Source: CAIWTU01 sp035686205 (GTDB lineage: Bacteria > Desulfobacterota > Desulfuromonadia > Geobacterales > Geobacteraceae). Taken from it: a DNA stretch of 38,973 nt. Location of the stretch: contig DASRZQ010000198.1 in the NCBI GenBank assembly GCA_035686205.1, positions 1 through 38,973 of the forward strand, written 5' to 3'. The notes beneath the pieces were generated by a model. It was not told where the DNA came from, did not search any database, and saw nothing but the letters and a program-made list of their open reading frames with translations. The translations under genes and the position numbers were made by a program. Below, in pieces: positions 1 to 7,355 of the stretch. Numbering within the stretch: position 1 is the stretch's first letter; each line of letters starts with the position of its first letter.

Positions 1-499
1 GCAGACCGTTGTTTTTGGCCCAGACGTCGAAAAGCTGCTTGGAATATCCGTACATATTCAGCGGCCGATAATCGTTTAGCTTCGTCTCGTCGTCGCTGAA
101 GCCGCAAGCGCCGTTACCGTAGGTCGCTGCGCTAGACGCATAGATGAAACGGATGCCATTCCGCAGCGCATAGAGGGCGAGCTGTTTGGTATACCAGAAA
201 TTGTTCCTGATGAGGTATGAGGCATCCTGTTCCGTTGTGGAGGAGCAGGCGCCGAGATGGATGATGGCGTCAATCCCACTCTGCACGTGACTTGACCATG
301 TCGAATGCCCGTCCGTGGTGATGAAACGGAGGAATTCATCCTTTTCCAGGTAGTCCCTGAATCTGAGTGGGAGCAGATTCCTCCACTTGTCGCCGTTGGC
401 CAAGTGGTCGACTATCAGGATGTCTTCCATTCCGAGCCGGTTTAGTCTCCAGACCACGGCGCTTCCCAAGAAGCCAGCACCACCCGTGACTACTAACAT
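1..499 (-). CDS. hldD: ADP-L-glycero-D-manno-heptose 6-epimerase, N-terminal part (cut by window edge)
   Basis: The enzyme epimerises ADP-D-glycero- to ADP-L-glycero-D-manno-heptose for the LPS inner core, in the cytosol. The visible 166 residues carry the Rossmann motif TGGAGFLG (residues 5-12), the stretch GACSSTTE (83-90), SSAATYG (122-128) and the catalytic YGYSK (150-154). The order and spacing match HldD rather than GalE. The family is usually 310-330 residues, so about half is missing beyond base 1. The ATG at 499 is preceded by a clear AAAGGAGG at 6-7 nt. An XRE-cupin regulator lies 65 bp upstream on the same strand and could share its transcript. The assignment rests on recognised motifs. 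Confidence 0.9.
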   Translation of the reverse strand, partial: MLVVTGGAGFLGSAVVWRLNRLGMEDILIVDHLANGDKWRNLLPLRFRDYLEKDEFLRFITTDGHSTWSSHVQSGIDAIIHLGACSSTTEQDASYLIRNNFWYTKQLALYALRNGIRFIYASSAATYGNGACGFSDDETKLNDYRPLNMYGYSKQLFDVWAKNNGL

Positions 500-564
500 T
501 ATGTGCCTCCTTTGTGGGTGATGTTCTGTACGGAAATTTTCGCTGGAAAAGGAAGAATCCGGAG

Positions 565-1128
565 CTACGCCGCCGTGTCAACCTCAAGGATGAGGACCTC
601 CGAATCGTCTCTGGATCTGAACCCGTGCGCCGCGGTTGTCTCAAAATAGATACTGTCTCCTTCTTCCAAAGGTATCGAGTTGCTGCCGAGAAGAAGTTCC
701 GCCTTGCCATGGATGACGTAAATCAGAGATTCTTCGCTGAACAGGTACTTCAGGTAGTTTGAACAACCCTTGGGAAGCCTGATAAAGTTGGGCTTCATTT
801 TCTTGTTTCTGATTATGGAGCAGAACTGCGTCCCTACGAAGGCCAATGGGTCTCCGGGGTGGCATTTAATTCCTCGGGATTTTGCGCCAGTGTTTCCGAT
901 GATCTCCACCGCAAAACGAACTTCGTCTTCTGTAAAGAGATCCTCCATGGATATGTCCAGTTCTTTTGCAATACTCGAAAGTGTTCTTATTGGTGGTGAT
1001 ATTTTCCGGTTTTCAATGAGCGAGATGAGGGATGTTGAACAGCCGATAATCTGGGCCAGGTCTTTTAGACTCATATTTCTTCCCCGCCTCGCTTTTTTCA
1101 GTTTTTCGCCGATATTGTACTCATCCAT
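565..1128 (-). CDS. XRE-family HTH regulator with C-terminal cupin domain
   Basis: This 187-residue protein has an XRE helix-turn-helix at about residues 8-62 (core SLKDLAQIIGCSTSLISLIE) and a small cupin barrel at about 105-185 (VIHGKAELLLG, PLEEGDSIYFE). The architecture is that of one-component regulators in which the cupin senses a small ligand and the HTH binds DNA. It lies just upstream of hldD in the same direction, so it may control surface-sugar genes, but the ligand and targets cannot be read from the sequence. Start ATG at 1128. Confidence 0.85.
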   Translation of the reverse strand: MDEYNIGEKLKKARRGRNMSLKDLAQIIGCSTSLISLIENRKISPPIRTLSSIAKELDISMEDLFTEDEVRFAVEIIGNTGAKSRGIKCHPGDPLAFVGTQFCSIIRNKKMKPNFIRLPKGCSNYLKYLFSEESLIYVIHGKAELLLGSNSIPLEEGDSIYFETTAAHGFRSRDDSEVLILEVDTAA

Positions 1129-1581
1129 TGATACTTACCTTTCTTGCACCTTATGACGACTAGAGACAAAAGAGCCGCCGTTCCGCGTCGGCCATGGTGC
1201 CGATGCCGACGCAGTTATCCCACCTTATTCCAGCAGTACCCACTAATGATAGGCGCGGCCGGTTGTGAAGAGAGCAGGGGCAACTTGCGAGAACGGTTGC
1301 TTGTATTCTGTTGAATCTTCTGTCTGGAAACCCATGCGACGGACTTTCCAAAAGCAGTTCTCTCCCTGACCCCAACACGGTTCGAGGCAAAGAGTTCCGT
1401 GAGAGTCTCACTGGTTGAGGCAACAGGCGAAAAGAGGTCCATCGGAGGATGGCTTACCTGGCATCTAAAATAGCACGAAATATATTTTAGTCAACCTAAA
1501 ATTACACGTATTAAAGATTCGTGCTACTTAGTTTAACTACCTCGACTAAAAGTCGATCTTTTTCAAAATCATCTCAATAGT
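1129..1581. other. intergenic stretch with nested inverted repeats
   Basis: I see no convincing gene here. The notable structure is at 1471-1526, where TAGCACGAA (1471-1479) is matched by TTCGTGCTA (1518-1526), and inside this lies TTTTAG-TCAAC-CTAAAA (1485-1501). The inner palindrome resembles DtxR/MntR-type operators in form. A short hairpin, TCGAC-TAAAA-GTCGA followed by a T-run, lies at about 1543-1562. Open frames between 1160 and 1442 on the minus strand match nothing I recognise. Confidence 0.4.
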
Positions 1582-1740
1582 GTGACGATCTGCCGGTCCT
1601 TTGCTTATGGGTGCAGCCGGGTTATTGTACTGAATGAGGGGAATATTGTGACGGATGGCGCACCGGCGGGGATATCCAACCAACCTGAATTGCTTATCGC
1701 TTGCCGGCTGGAAAAACCGATCCCTTGTGCAACAGGGGTA
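1582..1740 (+). pseudogene. remnant of a CbiO/NikO-type ABC ATPase (C-terminal part)
   Basis: The frame reads CSRVIVLNEGNIVTDGAP from 1612, then PELLIACRLEKPIP. This matches the D-loop-to-C-terminus segment of energy-coupling-factor ATPases of cobalt/nickel importers (typically CDRVVVLD-G-IVADG-P followed by PELL--LELP). No Walker A, signature or Walker B motif lies upstream, and the reading frame runs on to 1809 without family similarity. It is therefore a fragment. Its place beside a His-rich protein and nikR suggests a lost nickel importer. Confidence 0.55.
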
Positions 1741-1796
1741 GTTAAGAATTGGCTTGGGACAGGGCGCGTACCATTCACCATGTCCCATACCAGGAG

Positions 1797-2057
1797 TCAG
1801 TGTTTGTGATCGTGCGTTTCCTGCTCGTGGGCAGGATGGTCGTGCTGATGTTCAGAATCCGGGTGTGTTTCATGCATATGATCGTGTCCGGCTTTTGCGC
1901 CATGAACATGCGGATGCTCGTGTTCATGGTGGTGAGGATGGACATGCTCGTGCTCATGAGGATGACTATGAATCTGATCCCCGTGTTTGTGGGGATGCTC
2001 GTGCTGATGTTTATGCGGATGCTCGTGATCATGGGAATGGGAATGTTTGCCTTCCAT
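1797..2057 (-). CDS. histidine-rich metal-binding protein
   Basis: This 86-residue protein contains 35 histidines (about 41%), mostly as HxH runs with Asp, Glu, Pro and Lys between them. It has no signal peptide, so a cytosolic place is likely. Such His-rich proteins (compare Hpn, and the His-rich tails of HypB or SlyD) store or chaperone nickel. The ATG at 2057 follows AAAGGAG at good distance. It is divergent from nikR, with an inverted repeat between the two genes that could be a NikR operator. Nickel as the metal is inferred from the context; zinc or cobalt are possible. On the complementary strand the same bases give a long open frame that is only a shadow. Confidence 0.75.
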   Translation of the reverse strand: MEGKHSHSHDHEHPHKHQHEHPHKHGDQIHSHPHEHEHVHPHHHEHEHPHVHGAKAGHDHMHETHPDSEHQHDHPAHEQETHDHKH

Positions 2058-2136
2058 GGTATGCTCCTTTCGTAGGGTACATATTTGGAATCAACTCTAA
2101 TATAATAATAATTCCGAGGTTTCGCAGCCGTCAACA

Positions 2137-2165
2137 GGGTGCCACGTATATTTATATTGACACCC
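2137..2165. promoter_or_regulatory. candidate NikR operator
   Basis: GGGTGCCA (2137-2144) and TGACACCC (2158-2165) form an inverted repeat with 7 of 8 matches and a 13-bp AT-rich spacer. It lies in the divergent region between the His-rich gene and nikR. NikR tetramers bind two half-sites of this size separated by about 13-16 bp, and GTG-ACAC-type half-sites are known from non-enterobacterial NikR. The assignment is inferred from position and shape. Confidence 0.45.
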
Positions 2166-2291
2166 AACCTGCTGCCTTTTCGTGGAAATTGTGTTATGAA
2201 ACATATAAGAAGCCTCGGCATCTTGTGATTTGTCGAACTTTGGCATAAAATTTATCCAATCTCAGATATGCATGCGCCAAAAGGGGTGACC

Positions 2292-2711
2292 ATGGGCGAA
2301 ACGCTGCGATTCGGCGTCTCAATCGACTCGAAGCTTCTGGACGACTTTGATCGGCTCATTGAGCAAAAACACTACGCAAACCGCTCCGAGGCTCTGCGCG
2401 ATCTTATTCGCGCGTCATTGATCGATGTGAAGTGGGAAGAAGGTGAGGAAGAGATGGTCGGCACCGTGACCCTTGTCTATAATCACGATGTCCGCGATTT
2501 TTCGGATAAGTTGACTGAGCATCAGCATGCCTATCATCATCAGATTATTTCCGCCCTCCATGTCCATCTCGATGCGCACAACTGCCTGGAGGTTCTGGTG
2601 GTACGCGGGAAGGCACGGGAGATCGAAAAAATTGCCGATGAACTTATTGGCCTCAGAGGGGTGAAACACGGCAAACTCGTTATGACGGCAACAGGTGCAG
2701 ACTTGCATTAA
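2292..2711 (+). CDS. nikR: nickel-responsive regulator NikR
   Basis: This 139-residue ribbon-helix-helix repressor has an N-terminal RHH domain (residues 1-45, RFGVSIDSKLLDDFD and NRSEALRDLIR) and a C-terminal ACT-like nickel domain. The high-affinity site is visible: H79 in the HQH motif, H90 and H92 (LHVHLD), and C98 (HNCLE). This pattern matches H76, H87, H89 and C95 of E. coli NikR. I chose ATG 2292 because AAGGGGTG lies just before it and NikR proteins commonly begin MGE-LRFGVS; an ATG at 2268 would add eight residues. It likely represses nickel uptake genes when nickel is replete. The window carries a [NiFe] hydrogenase that would need the metal. Confidence 0.95.
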   Translation: MGETLRFGVSIDSKLLDDFDRLIEQKHYANRSEALRDLIRASLIDVKWEEGEEEMVGTVTLVYNHDVRDFSDKLTEHQHAYHHQIISALHVHLDAHNCLEVLVVRGKAREIEKIADELIGLRGVKHGKLVMTATGADLH

Positions 2712-3322
2712 CCATGGGTACTACCTCCTTGTGAGGTGTGACAAAGCGTATATGGGGCTGTGGTGTTGCTTGGAATAGTGGCGCTGTTCAAGGTTATCCC
2801 TTAGCGGGAGTTGGCAACGATTCGTACCTGACTCCAAGAGGGGAAATGTGAATCTTGTAAAGATAGAAAAGCAGCCTCCCAAGAAGCAAAAAAAGTAGGA
2901 AACGGAAATGGGTATGTTCAAGTGGTTGTGAAGCAACCGAGCGACTGTATAGTTGATTGTATAGTTGACACAGAGTAATAGGTGGAAACAAGAGGAAATA
3001 CAAAATATTCAAAAAAACTATATGGTAATGAATTCTAGCAGATAGGACCAAGCAGAAAGGCTCAGCAAATTATTCTCTCGGTTTTGAAGACCGGGCGGCC
3101 TACAACGACATATGCATTTCATTGTATCATTTTCAAGATGTCATCTTAGGTGTAACCGTAACCCATATTTTATTTTTATATTGATAAGTTACGCTGAATA
3201 AGCATCTTCCTTGAATCGATACTTCAATGGCCAGCGTACCGGGTGCACACAGGGTTTGACGTACTTCCACTATGCTCAAACCCAACCTCTTTAAAAATAT
3301 GCTAAGGTGGGAATGATACATT
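2712..3322. other. AT-rich intergenic stretch
   Basis: No recognisable gene lies here; open frames on the minus strand lack ribosome sites and family similarity. A direct repeat TGTATAGTTGA occurs twice at about 2946-2968. On the minus strand at 3079-3093 a 4-bp stem closes the loop CTTCAAA, like the anticodon arm of tRNA-Sec, but no complete tRNA can be folded around it. Confidence 0.4.
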
Positions 3323-3523
3323 ATGGTCGAAGCAAGGGTCGGCTCTAACCAGGGCAAATTCTCTCCCAAAGAAGACGAAATCAAGTTTGATGATGAATTG
3401 GTCTCGGAAGGTGTTCATAAGCTGATACTAAAAGACCCGCTCGAACCGGGCCAATACGGATTAATAGCCCATGTCGGCAACAGCGGTTACCTGGTTTATG
3501 ATTTTGTTGTTGAGCCGGAATAG
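3323..3523 (+). CDS. short hypothetical protein, possibly a 3' remnant
   Basis: This 66-residue frame is hydrophilic, with a beta-rich end (LEPGQYGLIAHVG, YLVYDFVVEPE). It resembles the last strands of a sandwich domain, where PGEY and VYDF are common. It lacks a signal peptide and a convincing ribosome site (only AAGGTGGG at 13 nt or more), so it may be the tail of a larger, lost gene. No function is assigned. Confidence 0.4.
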   Translation: MVEARVGSNQGKFSPKEDEIKFDDELVSEGVHKLILKDPLEPGQYGLIAHVGNSGYLVYDFVVEPE

Positions 3524-3558
3524 AGGAATAGCCTTTCTTTTCGATCCTTCATACCCCC

Positions 3559-3593
3559 TTGACATCCACTTAACAATTTGTTAAGTATTATAC
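3559..3593 (+). promoter_or_regulatory. toxin-antitoxin promoter with overlapping operator palindrome
   Basis: TTGACA (3559-3564) is a good -35 box. A perfect 19-bp palindrome, ACTTAACAATTTGTTAAGT (3568-3586), fills the spacer and the -10 region. The toxin ATG is at 3594 with no ribosome site before it. A -10 around 3582-3588 would put the transcription start at or next to the ATG, giving a leaderless message. The palindrome is the natural operator for the HTH antitoxin encoded downstream. Confidence 0.6.
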
Positions 3594-3851
3594 ATGTATC
3601 AATTAACATATCTTAAACGGGCAGAGAAGGCACTTCTTGCAATGCCACGCACCACGGCTCTCCTGATCCGGGAAAAGCTGCGTCAGGTTGCCATTGATCC
3701 ACATGCCCCCAATAACAATGTCACAAAACTTCAGGGACGCGAGGGGTATCGACTCAGGGTGGGCGACTGGCGAGTAATATACGAAATACGCGATGACTGC
3801 CTAATCGTTCTGGTGCTGGACATAGGTCCGAGGGGAGGTATATACAGATGA
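3594..3851 (+). CDS. RelE/ParE-superfamily toxin
   Basis: This 85-residue protein has the RelE fold signature: YLKRAEKALLAMP at the start, then LQGREGYRLRVGDWRVIYEI and VLDIGPRGGIY. The G-x-RLRVGD-R-IYEI core and the C-terminal R are typical of ribosome-dependent mRNA interferases. The gene precedes its antitoxin and overlaps it by four bases (ATGA), giving tight translational coupling. It starts directly downstream of the palindromic promoter. Toxin-first order resembles higBA-type modules, but the sequence is closer to RelE. Confidence 0.88.
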   Translation: MYQLTYLKRAEKALLAMPRTTALLIREKLRQVAIDPHAPNNNVTKLQGREGYRLRVGDWRVIYEIRDDCLIVLVLDIGPRGGIYR

Positions 3852-4246
3852 AACCCCAGATTATAAAGAAAGACGGAAAACCGGAATATGCGGTGATTCC
3901 ATATGGCGAATACCGGCAGCTTCTGGAAGATGCCCGAATGCTGGCCGATATCCGGGAGTTCGATATGGCGAAAAAGGCACTTGAATCGGGGGATGAGGAG
4001 CTGATACCTGCTGAAGTGGTGGATCGGCTGCTTGACGGAGAGAATCCGGTTCGGGTCTGGCGGGAGTATCGTGGCCTTTCAGCCGCTAATCTGGCAAAAG
4101 CCTGTGGAGTGACTGCCGCGGCCATTTCACAGATTGAATCAGGCAAACGCAAATCCTCAGTAACCCTCCTGAAAAAGATCGCACGTACCCTAAACGTGGA
4201 CCTTGACTCTTTGACCGTGTCCGAGGGGGACTCTGAAGCAGCATGA
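3848..4246 (+). CDS. XRE-type antitoxin
   Basis: The N-terminal part (residues 1-65) resembles the Phd-like or neutralising region of antitoxins (KKDGKPEYAVIPYGEYRQLL). Residues 68-122 form an XRE helix-turn-helix (GLSAANLAKACGVTAAAISQ, then GKRKSSVTLLKKIAR). It should bind both the toxin and the palindrome at 3568-3586, repressing the operon. At 132 residues it is long for an antitoxin, because the two domains are fused. It overlaps the toxin gene by ATGA. Confidence 0.85.
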   Translation: MKPQIIKKDGKPEYAVIPYGEYRQLLEDARMLADIREFDMAKKALESGDEELIPAEVVDRLLDGENPVRVWREYRGLSAANLAKACGVTAAAISQIESGKRKSSVTLLKKIARTLNVDLDSLTVSEGDSEAA

Positions 4247-4439
4247 TACAATGAAGTCAGGAAATTACAGTCGCGATTTGCATGGTCTTGGTCTGGCAAA
4301 CTTTCACCAGACTTTCACCAAACACGTCAGATTTTGCCTGATTTTGGCAGATTTTGATGGACTTTGACCGGTGTAGCTAGTTAGATAGCTAGTTGAAATT
4401 TTTGATGTATTCCAGTTCTGGTTGATTTTGCTTGCAGCA
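4247..4439. other. repetitive non-coding flank of an attachment site
   Basis: The stretch holds repeated words (ACTTTCACCA twice, GATTTTG four times, TAGCTAGTTAGATAGCTAG) and no gene. Arrays of short repeats like this are common beside att sites of tRNA-integrating elements, where they can act as integrase or excisionase arm sites. That role is inferred. Confidence 0.35.
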
Positions 4440-4462
4440 TTCGAATCCCTATCTCTCCGCCA
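4440..4462 (+). repeat. att-like copy of a tRNA-Ser 3' end
   Basis: The bases read T-loop TTCGAAT, T-stem 3' strand CCCTA, acceptor 3' strand TCTCTCC, discriminator G and CCA. This acceptor strand would pair with GGAGAGA, typical of tRNA-Ser. The sequence 5' of it cannot complete a T-arm, so only the 3' end is present. A terminator follows directly, as expected downstream of a real tRNA gene. This puts the old chromosomal side to the right and the integrated DNA to the left. Confidence 0.6.
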
Positions 4463-4472
4463 TTAAAATCAA

Positions 4473-4507
4473 GGGGTCAGCCGATTTTGGCTGGCCCCTC
4501 TTTTTTT
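4473..4507 (+). terminator. rho-independent terminator
   Basis: GGGGTCAGCC (4473-4482) pairs with GGCTGGCCCC (4489-4498), with one G-U pair and a 6-nt loop, followed by TC and seven T. It lies just after the tRNA 3' copy, so it was probably the tRNA terminator. Confidence 0.8.
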
Positions 4508-4572
4508 CTATACGGCCGGATTGTGAAGAAATGGCCAAGTTCCTGATGGCGGCACGTAAGCTTCCCAAGTGG

Positions 4573-4606
4573 AAGCCCGGACTAATCACTCAGTCCGGGC
4601 TTTTCT
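4573..4606. terminator. second hairpin terminator
   Basis: AAGCCCGGACT (4573-4583) pairs perfectly with AGTCCGGGCTT (4592-4602). A T-rich tail follows on the plus strand, and an A-rich start makes it usable for the minus-strand operon ending at 4644. Confidence 0.65.
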
Positions 4607-4643
4607 CTGTTACAAATAGCGAACATTCACCATCCAGCAATTC

Positions 4644-4742
4644 TTACCACCAGCGCCAAAGAGCCAGAACCAGAATAACGCCGAAAACCGCGGCCAGATT
4701 TGAATATGCCATGAGTATAAAGATTTTATGAGGCATTCTCAT
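4644..4742 (-). CDS. small single-pass membrane peptide, coupled to the cytochrome gene
   Basis: This 32-residue frame starts at an ATG that overlaps the stop of the upstream cytochrome gene (ATGA). It contains one hydrophobic helix (FILMAYSNLAAVFGVILVLA) ending in LWRWW. It may be a genuine translationally coupled membrane peptide, or the tail of a longer cytochrome protein split by a frameshift. The sequence alone does not decide between these. Confidence 0.4.
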   Translation of the reverse strand: MRMPHKIFILMAYSNLAAVFGVILVLALWRWW

Positions 4743-4933
4743 GCCGGGATGGGCATCTTCCGCGACTGGTATGCCCTGCCTGCTTTGGTCAACTCGCCTC
4801 TACCGGCAGGATCGACATGACAGACGCCGCAGCTTTGGCCGGTTTTTTGCGCATATTCCTCGGTTGCATGACTCATCCGGGGCAAAAGACAAACGACGCC
4901 AATAATGAATAACAAAGAGATTGACAGTTTCAT
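4739..4933 (-). CDS. small exported mono-heme c-type cytochrome-like protein
   Basis: The 64-residue protein has a signal peptide ending MSHA and one heme-attachment motif, CGVCH, followed by VDPAGRGELTKAG. The block EEYAQKTG-SCGVCHVDPAG resembles the start of larger membrane-bound cytochrome proteins of Geobacter-like bacteria. The short length therefore raises the possibility of truncation. It overlaps the membrane peptide gene downstream. Periplasmic electron transfer is a reasonable guess. Confidence 0.7.
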   Translation of the reverse strand: MKLSISLLFIIGVVCLLPRMSHATEEYAQKTGQSCGVCHVDPAGRGELTKAGRAYQSRKMPIPA

Positions 4934-4978
4934 CGAGGTAACCTTGCTTTTTAATTAGATAAGCTTTCGTTTTGACAA

Positions 4979-5668
4979 TCAGGCATGCCGTGTGACATAT
5001 GCAAGAACATCTTCCATGAGGCGGTTGATGTTTGCGTACTCCATGCCTGACGCGGCGCGCATCGACGATTCGCTTTGGACGTAAGGTCCTTCAACAAGCT
5101 CTTGACGGCACTTGATTATGATTGAATCGAGACTTTCCGGGGTCGTTTCCAGGTGAAACTGCAAGCCGATTACCCTGGCGCCGATCTGAAACGCCTGGTT
5201 TGCGCAGGCGGCGCTTTTGGCCAGACGGGTAGCACCGGCCGGCAGGTCGAAGGTTTCTCCGTGCCAGTGAAAAACGGTTGCTTTTTGGGGAAAGCGGAAA
5301 ACATCATTTGTACCCGGCGTTGCTTCAATCTCGAACCAGCCGATTTCCTTTTCGCGGTTCGGGTAGACCCGCGCCCCAAGGGCGCTGGCAATGAGCTGCG
5401 CGCCGAGACAGATGCCGACAACGGGTACGCCGCGCTGGACTGCGTCACGGATGAACTGTTTTTCCGTTTTGAGCCATGGCAAAGCTGCTTCGTCATTGAC
5501 GCTCATAGGTCCGCCCATAATGATAACGAGATCCAAAGCCTTCGGTTCCGGAAGCACCGCGGATTCGTAAAAACGCGTGTAGGTAACGCTCGAGTCACGG
5601 GCGGACAACCATGAAGACATGCTTCCAATGCCTTCGAAGGGAACGTGTTGTAAGATGTGTGCCTTCAT
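4979..5668 (-). CDS. class I glutamine amidotransferase (GMP synthase-like)
   Basis: This 229-residue protein is a stand-alone class I glutamine amidotransferase. It has the oxyanion motif IIMGGPMSVND, the nucleophile elbow GICLGAQ, and the catalytic His/Glu in LQFHLETTPE. It lacks the ATP-pyrophosphatase half of GuaA, like the many YfeJ or gamma-glutamyl-hydrolase-like proteins labelled GMP synthase-like. The substrate is unknown. I prefer ATG 5668 because GGAG lies 5 nt upstream; a GTG at 5674 overlaps that ribosome site. Confidence 0.88.
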   Translation of the reverse strand: MKAHILQHVPFEGIGSMSSWLSARDSSVTYTRFYESAVLPEPKALDLVIIMGGPMSVNDEAALPWLKTEKQFIRDAVQRGVPVVGICLGAQLIASALGARVYPNREKEIGWFEIEATPGTNDVFRFPQKATVFHWHGETFDLPAGATRLAKSAACANQAFQIGARVIGLQFHLETTPESLDSIIIKCRQELVEGPYVQSESSMRAASGMEYANINRLMEDVLAYVTRHA

Positions 5669-5753
5669 TGTCACTCCACTAAATGTCGTTTCGCCTCAAT
5701 GGCAATAGATTTCAGGAAGGTGGCATGAAGGCGCCGCGGATTCAGATTCCTGA

Positions 5754-7355
5754 CTATGCTGGTGGTACAACGTTACTTAAGGGATCCTTGCCGGCCTTCG
5801 GGAGTGAGAACCAGAAGGCGGCGCCGTTATCCACCGTGCTTTCGGCCCAGATCCTGCCGCCGTGCCGGTGGATAATACGCTGGACATTGGCCAGACCTAT
5901 GCCTGTGCCCTCGAAAGCTTCCGCATCGTGGAGTCGCTGGAATACGCCGAATAACTTGTCGGCGTACTTCATATCGAACCCGACGCCATTGTCTCTAACA
6001 TAAAAGATAGTCTCATCCTGCCGGTTGGTATCAACGCCGATCTCGATTTTGGTCTTGGGACGTGTCCGGGTATATTTAAGGGCATTCGACAGAAGGTTGA
6101 CCATTACCTGGCGAAGCATGGAGTAGTCGCCTTCAATGACAGGCAATGCGCCGATTACCCAATCAATGTCTCTTCCTTTTTCATCTTCCGTTAGTTCTGA
6201 TGCAACTTCATTTACCAGATGGGCGAAATCAATTTTGGTTTTCATCATCTCCGTACGGCCCATCCGGGAGAAATTCAATAGATCGTCGATCAGAAGACCC
6301 ATCTTACGGGCTGACTCTGATATGATTTCCAGATAATGCCGACTCTGCGGGTCAAGCGGTTCAAGGTTCTTCTTGTTCAAAAGCTTCACAAAACCGGTTA
6401 TATGCCGTAATGGCGCCCGTAAGTCATGGGATACTGAATAGCTGAATGTTTCGAGTTCGCGATTTGCTTCGGCCAGTTGCGCAACCTGTTTTTTAAGGGT
6501 TATATTTAGTTCCCTGATTTTTTCTTCGTCCTTCTTTTGCGTAGTAATGTCCCTGATAATTGCCAAAACCCAGATACCTTCGCTCGATTTCATGGGACTG
6601 AGTATGATGTCTACCGGAATTTCTCCTCCCTCACGGTTTCTGCCAAAAAGTTCCAAACCCGTTCCCATTTTTCGTGCACGCGGACGGGCAAAATAGTCGA
6701 GACGGTACTGCTCGTGTATTTTTCGGAAACGTTCGGGTACAAGAACTTCAACTTGCAGGCCGACCAAATCCTCGCGCGTGTACCCGAAAAGTGTCTCACA
6801 GTGCCTGTTTACCTTGCGGATGACACCATTATTGTCCACCACAACTATGGATTCCGGAGCATTCTCGAAAAGCATTTCGAGCATGTCGCGGCTTTTCTGG
6901 AGCAGTTCATTGGCATTACGTTGCTCGGTGTTGTCACGAACAATTTTTATGAATCCGTTTGGATTCCCTGCCTTATCGTGCAGAGCCGTTATGCTGATAG
7001 TGGCCCAGTAACGGCCTCCGTCTTTGCGCAGGCGCCATCCCTCTGCTTCTACCGTGCCGCTGGAGAGTGCCGTATCCAATTGTCTGCCGGGCGTGCCGGA
7101 TTCAATTTCCTCCTGGGGAAAAAACACCGAATAGTTCTTGCCAATGATTTCCCCTGCGCTGTATCTCTCCAATCGTTCGGCCCCGGCGTTCCAGGAAGCG
7201 ACGCAACCGTCATTATCCAGCAAGTAGATAGCGTAGTCTTTTACGCTGTCTACCACCAAACGAAACAGCTCATCAGTTGCGGATTGAACCGCTTTTTTTG
7301 GCTGTGCTCCCTTGGATAACATTATTTCATGTATTTTCTCGTCTTTTTTGGGCAT
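5754..7355 (-). CDS. soluble PAS-PAS sensor histidine kinase
   Basis: The 533-residue kinase has two PAS domains (about 30-145 and 158-275), a short coiled coil, a HisKA domain with phospho-acceptor H310 (SVSHDLRAPLRH), and an HATPase domain. The N box is around N420/N424 (VNLLSNALKYT), G1 is DNGVGF (455-460) and G2 is GTGIGL (483-488). There are no membrane segments, so it senses a cytosolic cue, perhaps redox or a PAS-bound cofactor. The kinase core resembles phytochrome-like kinases. No response regulator gene is adjacent, so it is an orphan. Its ATG has only a weak ribosome site. Confidence 0.93.
   Translation of the reverse strand: MPKKDEKIHEIMLSKGAQPKKAVQSATDELFRLVVDSVKDYAIYLLDNDGCVASWNAGAERLERYSAGEIIGKNYSVFFPQEEIESGTPGRQLDTALSSGTVEAEGWRLRKDGGRYWATISITALHDKAGNPNGFIKIVRDNTEQRNANELLQKSRDMLEMLFENAPESIVVVDNNGVIRKVNRHCETLFGYTREDLVGLQVEVLVPERFRKIHEQYRLDYFARPRARKMGTGLELFGRNREGGEIPVDIILSPMKSSEGIWVLAIIRDITTQKKDEEKIRELNITLKKQVAQLAEANRELETFSYSVSHDLRAPLRHITGFVKLLNKKNLEPLDPQSRHYLEIISESARKMGLLIDDLLNFSRMGRTEMMKTKIDFAHLVNEVASELTEDEKGRDIDWVIGALPVIEGDYSMLRQVMVNLLSNALKYTRTRPKTKIEIGVDTNRQDETIFYVRDNGVGFDMKYADKLFGVFQRLHDAEAFEGTGIGLANVQRIIHRHGGRIWAESTVDNGAAFWFSLPKAGKDPLSNVVPPA

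Noticed and set aside
1754..2248. Plus-strand open frames across the His-rich gene
   Set aside because: Repeated CAT/ATG codons of the His-rich gene keep the other strand open. The His-rich frame has the ribosome site.
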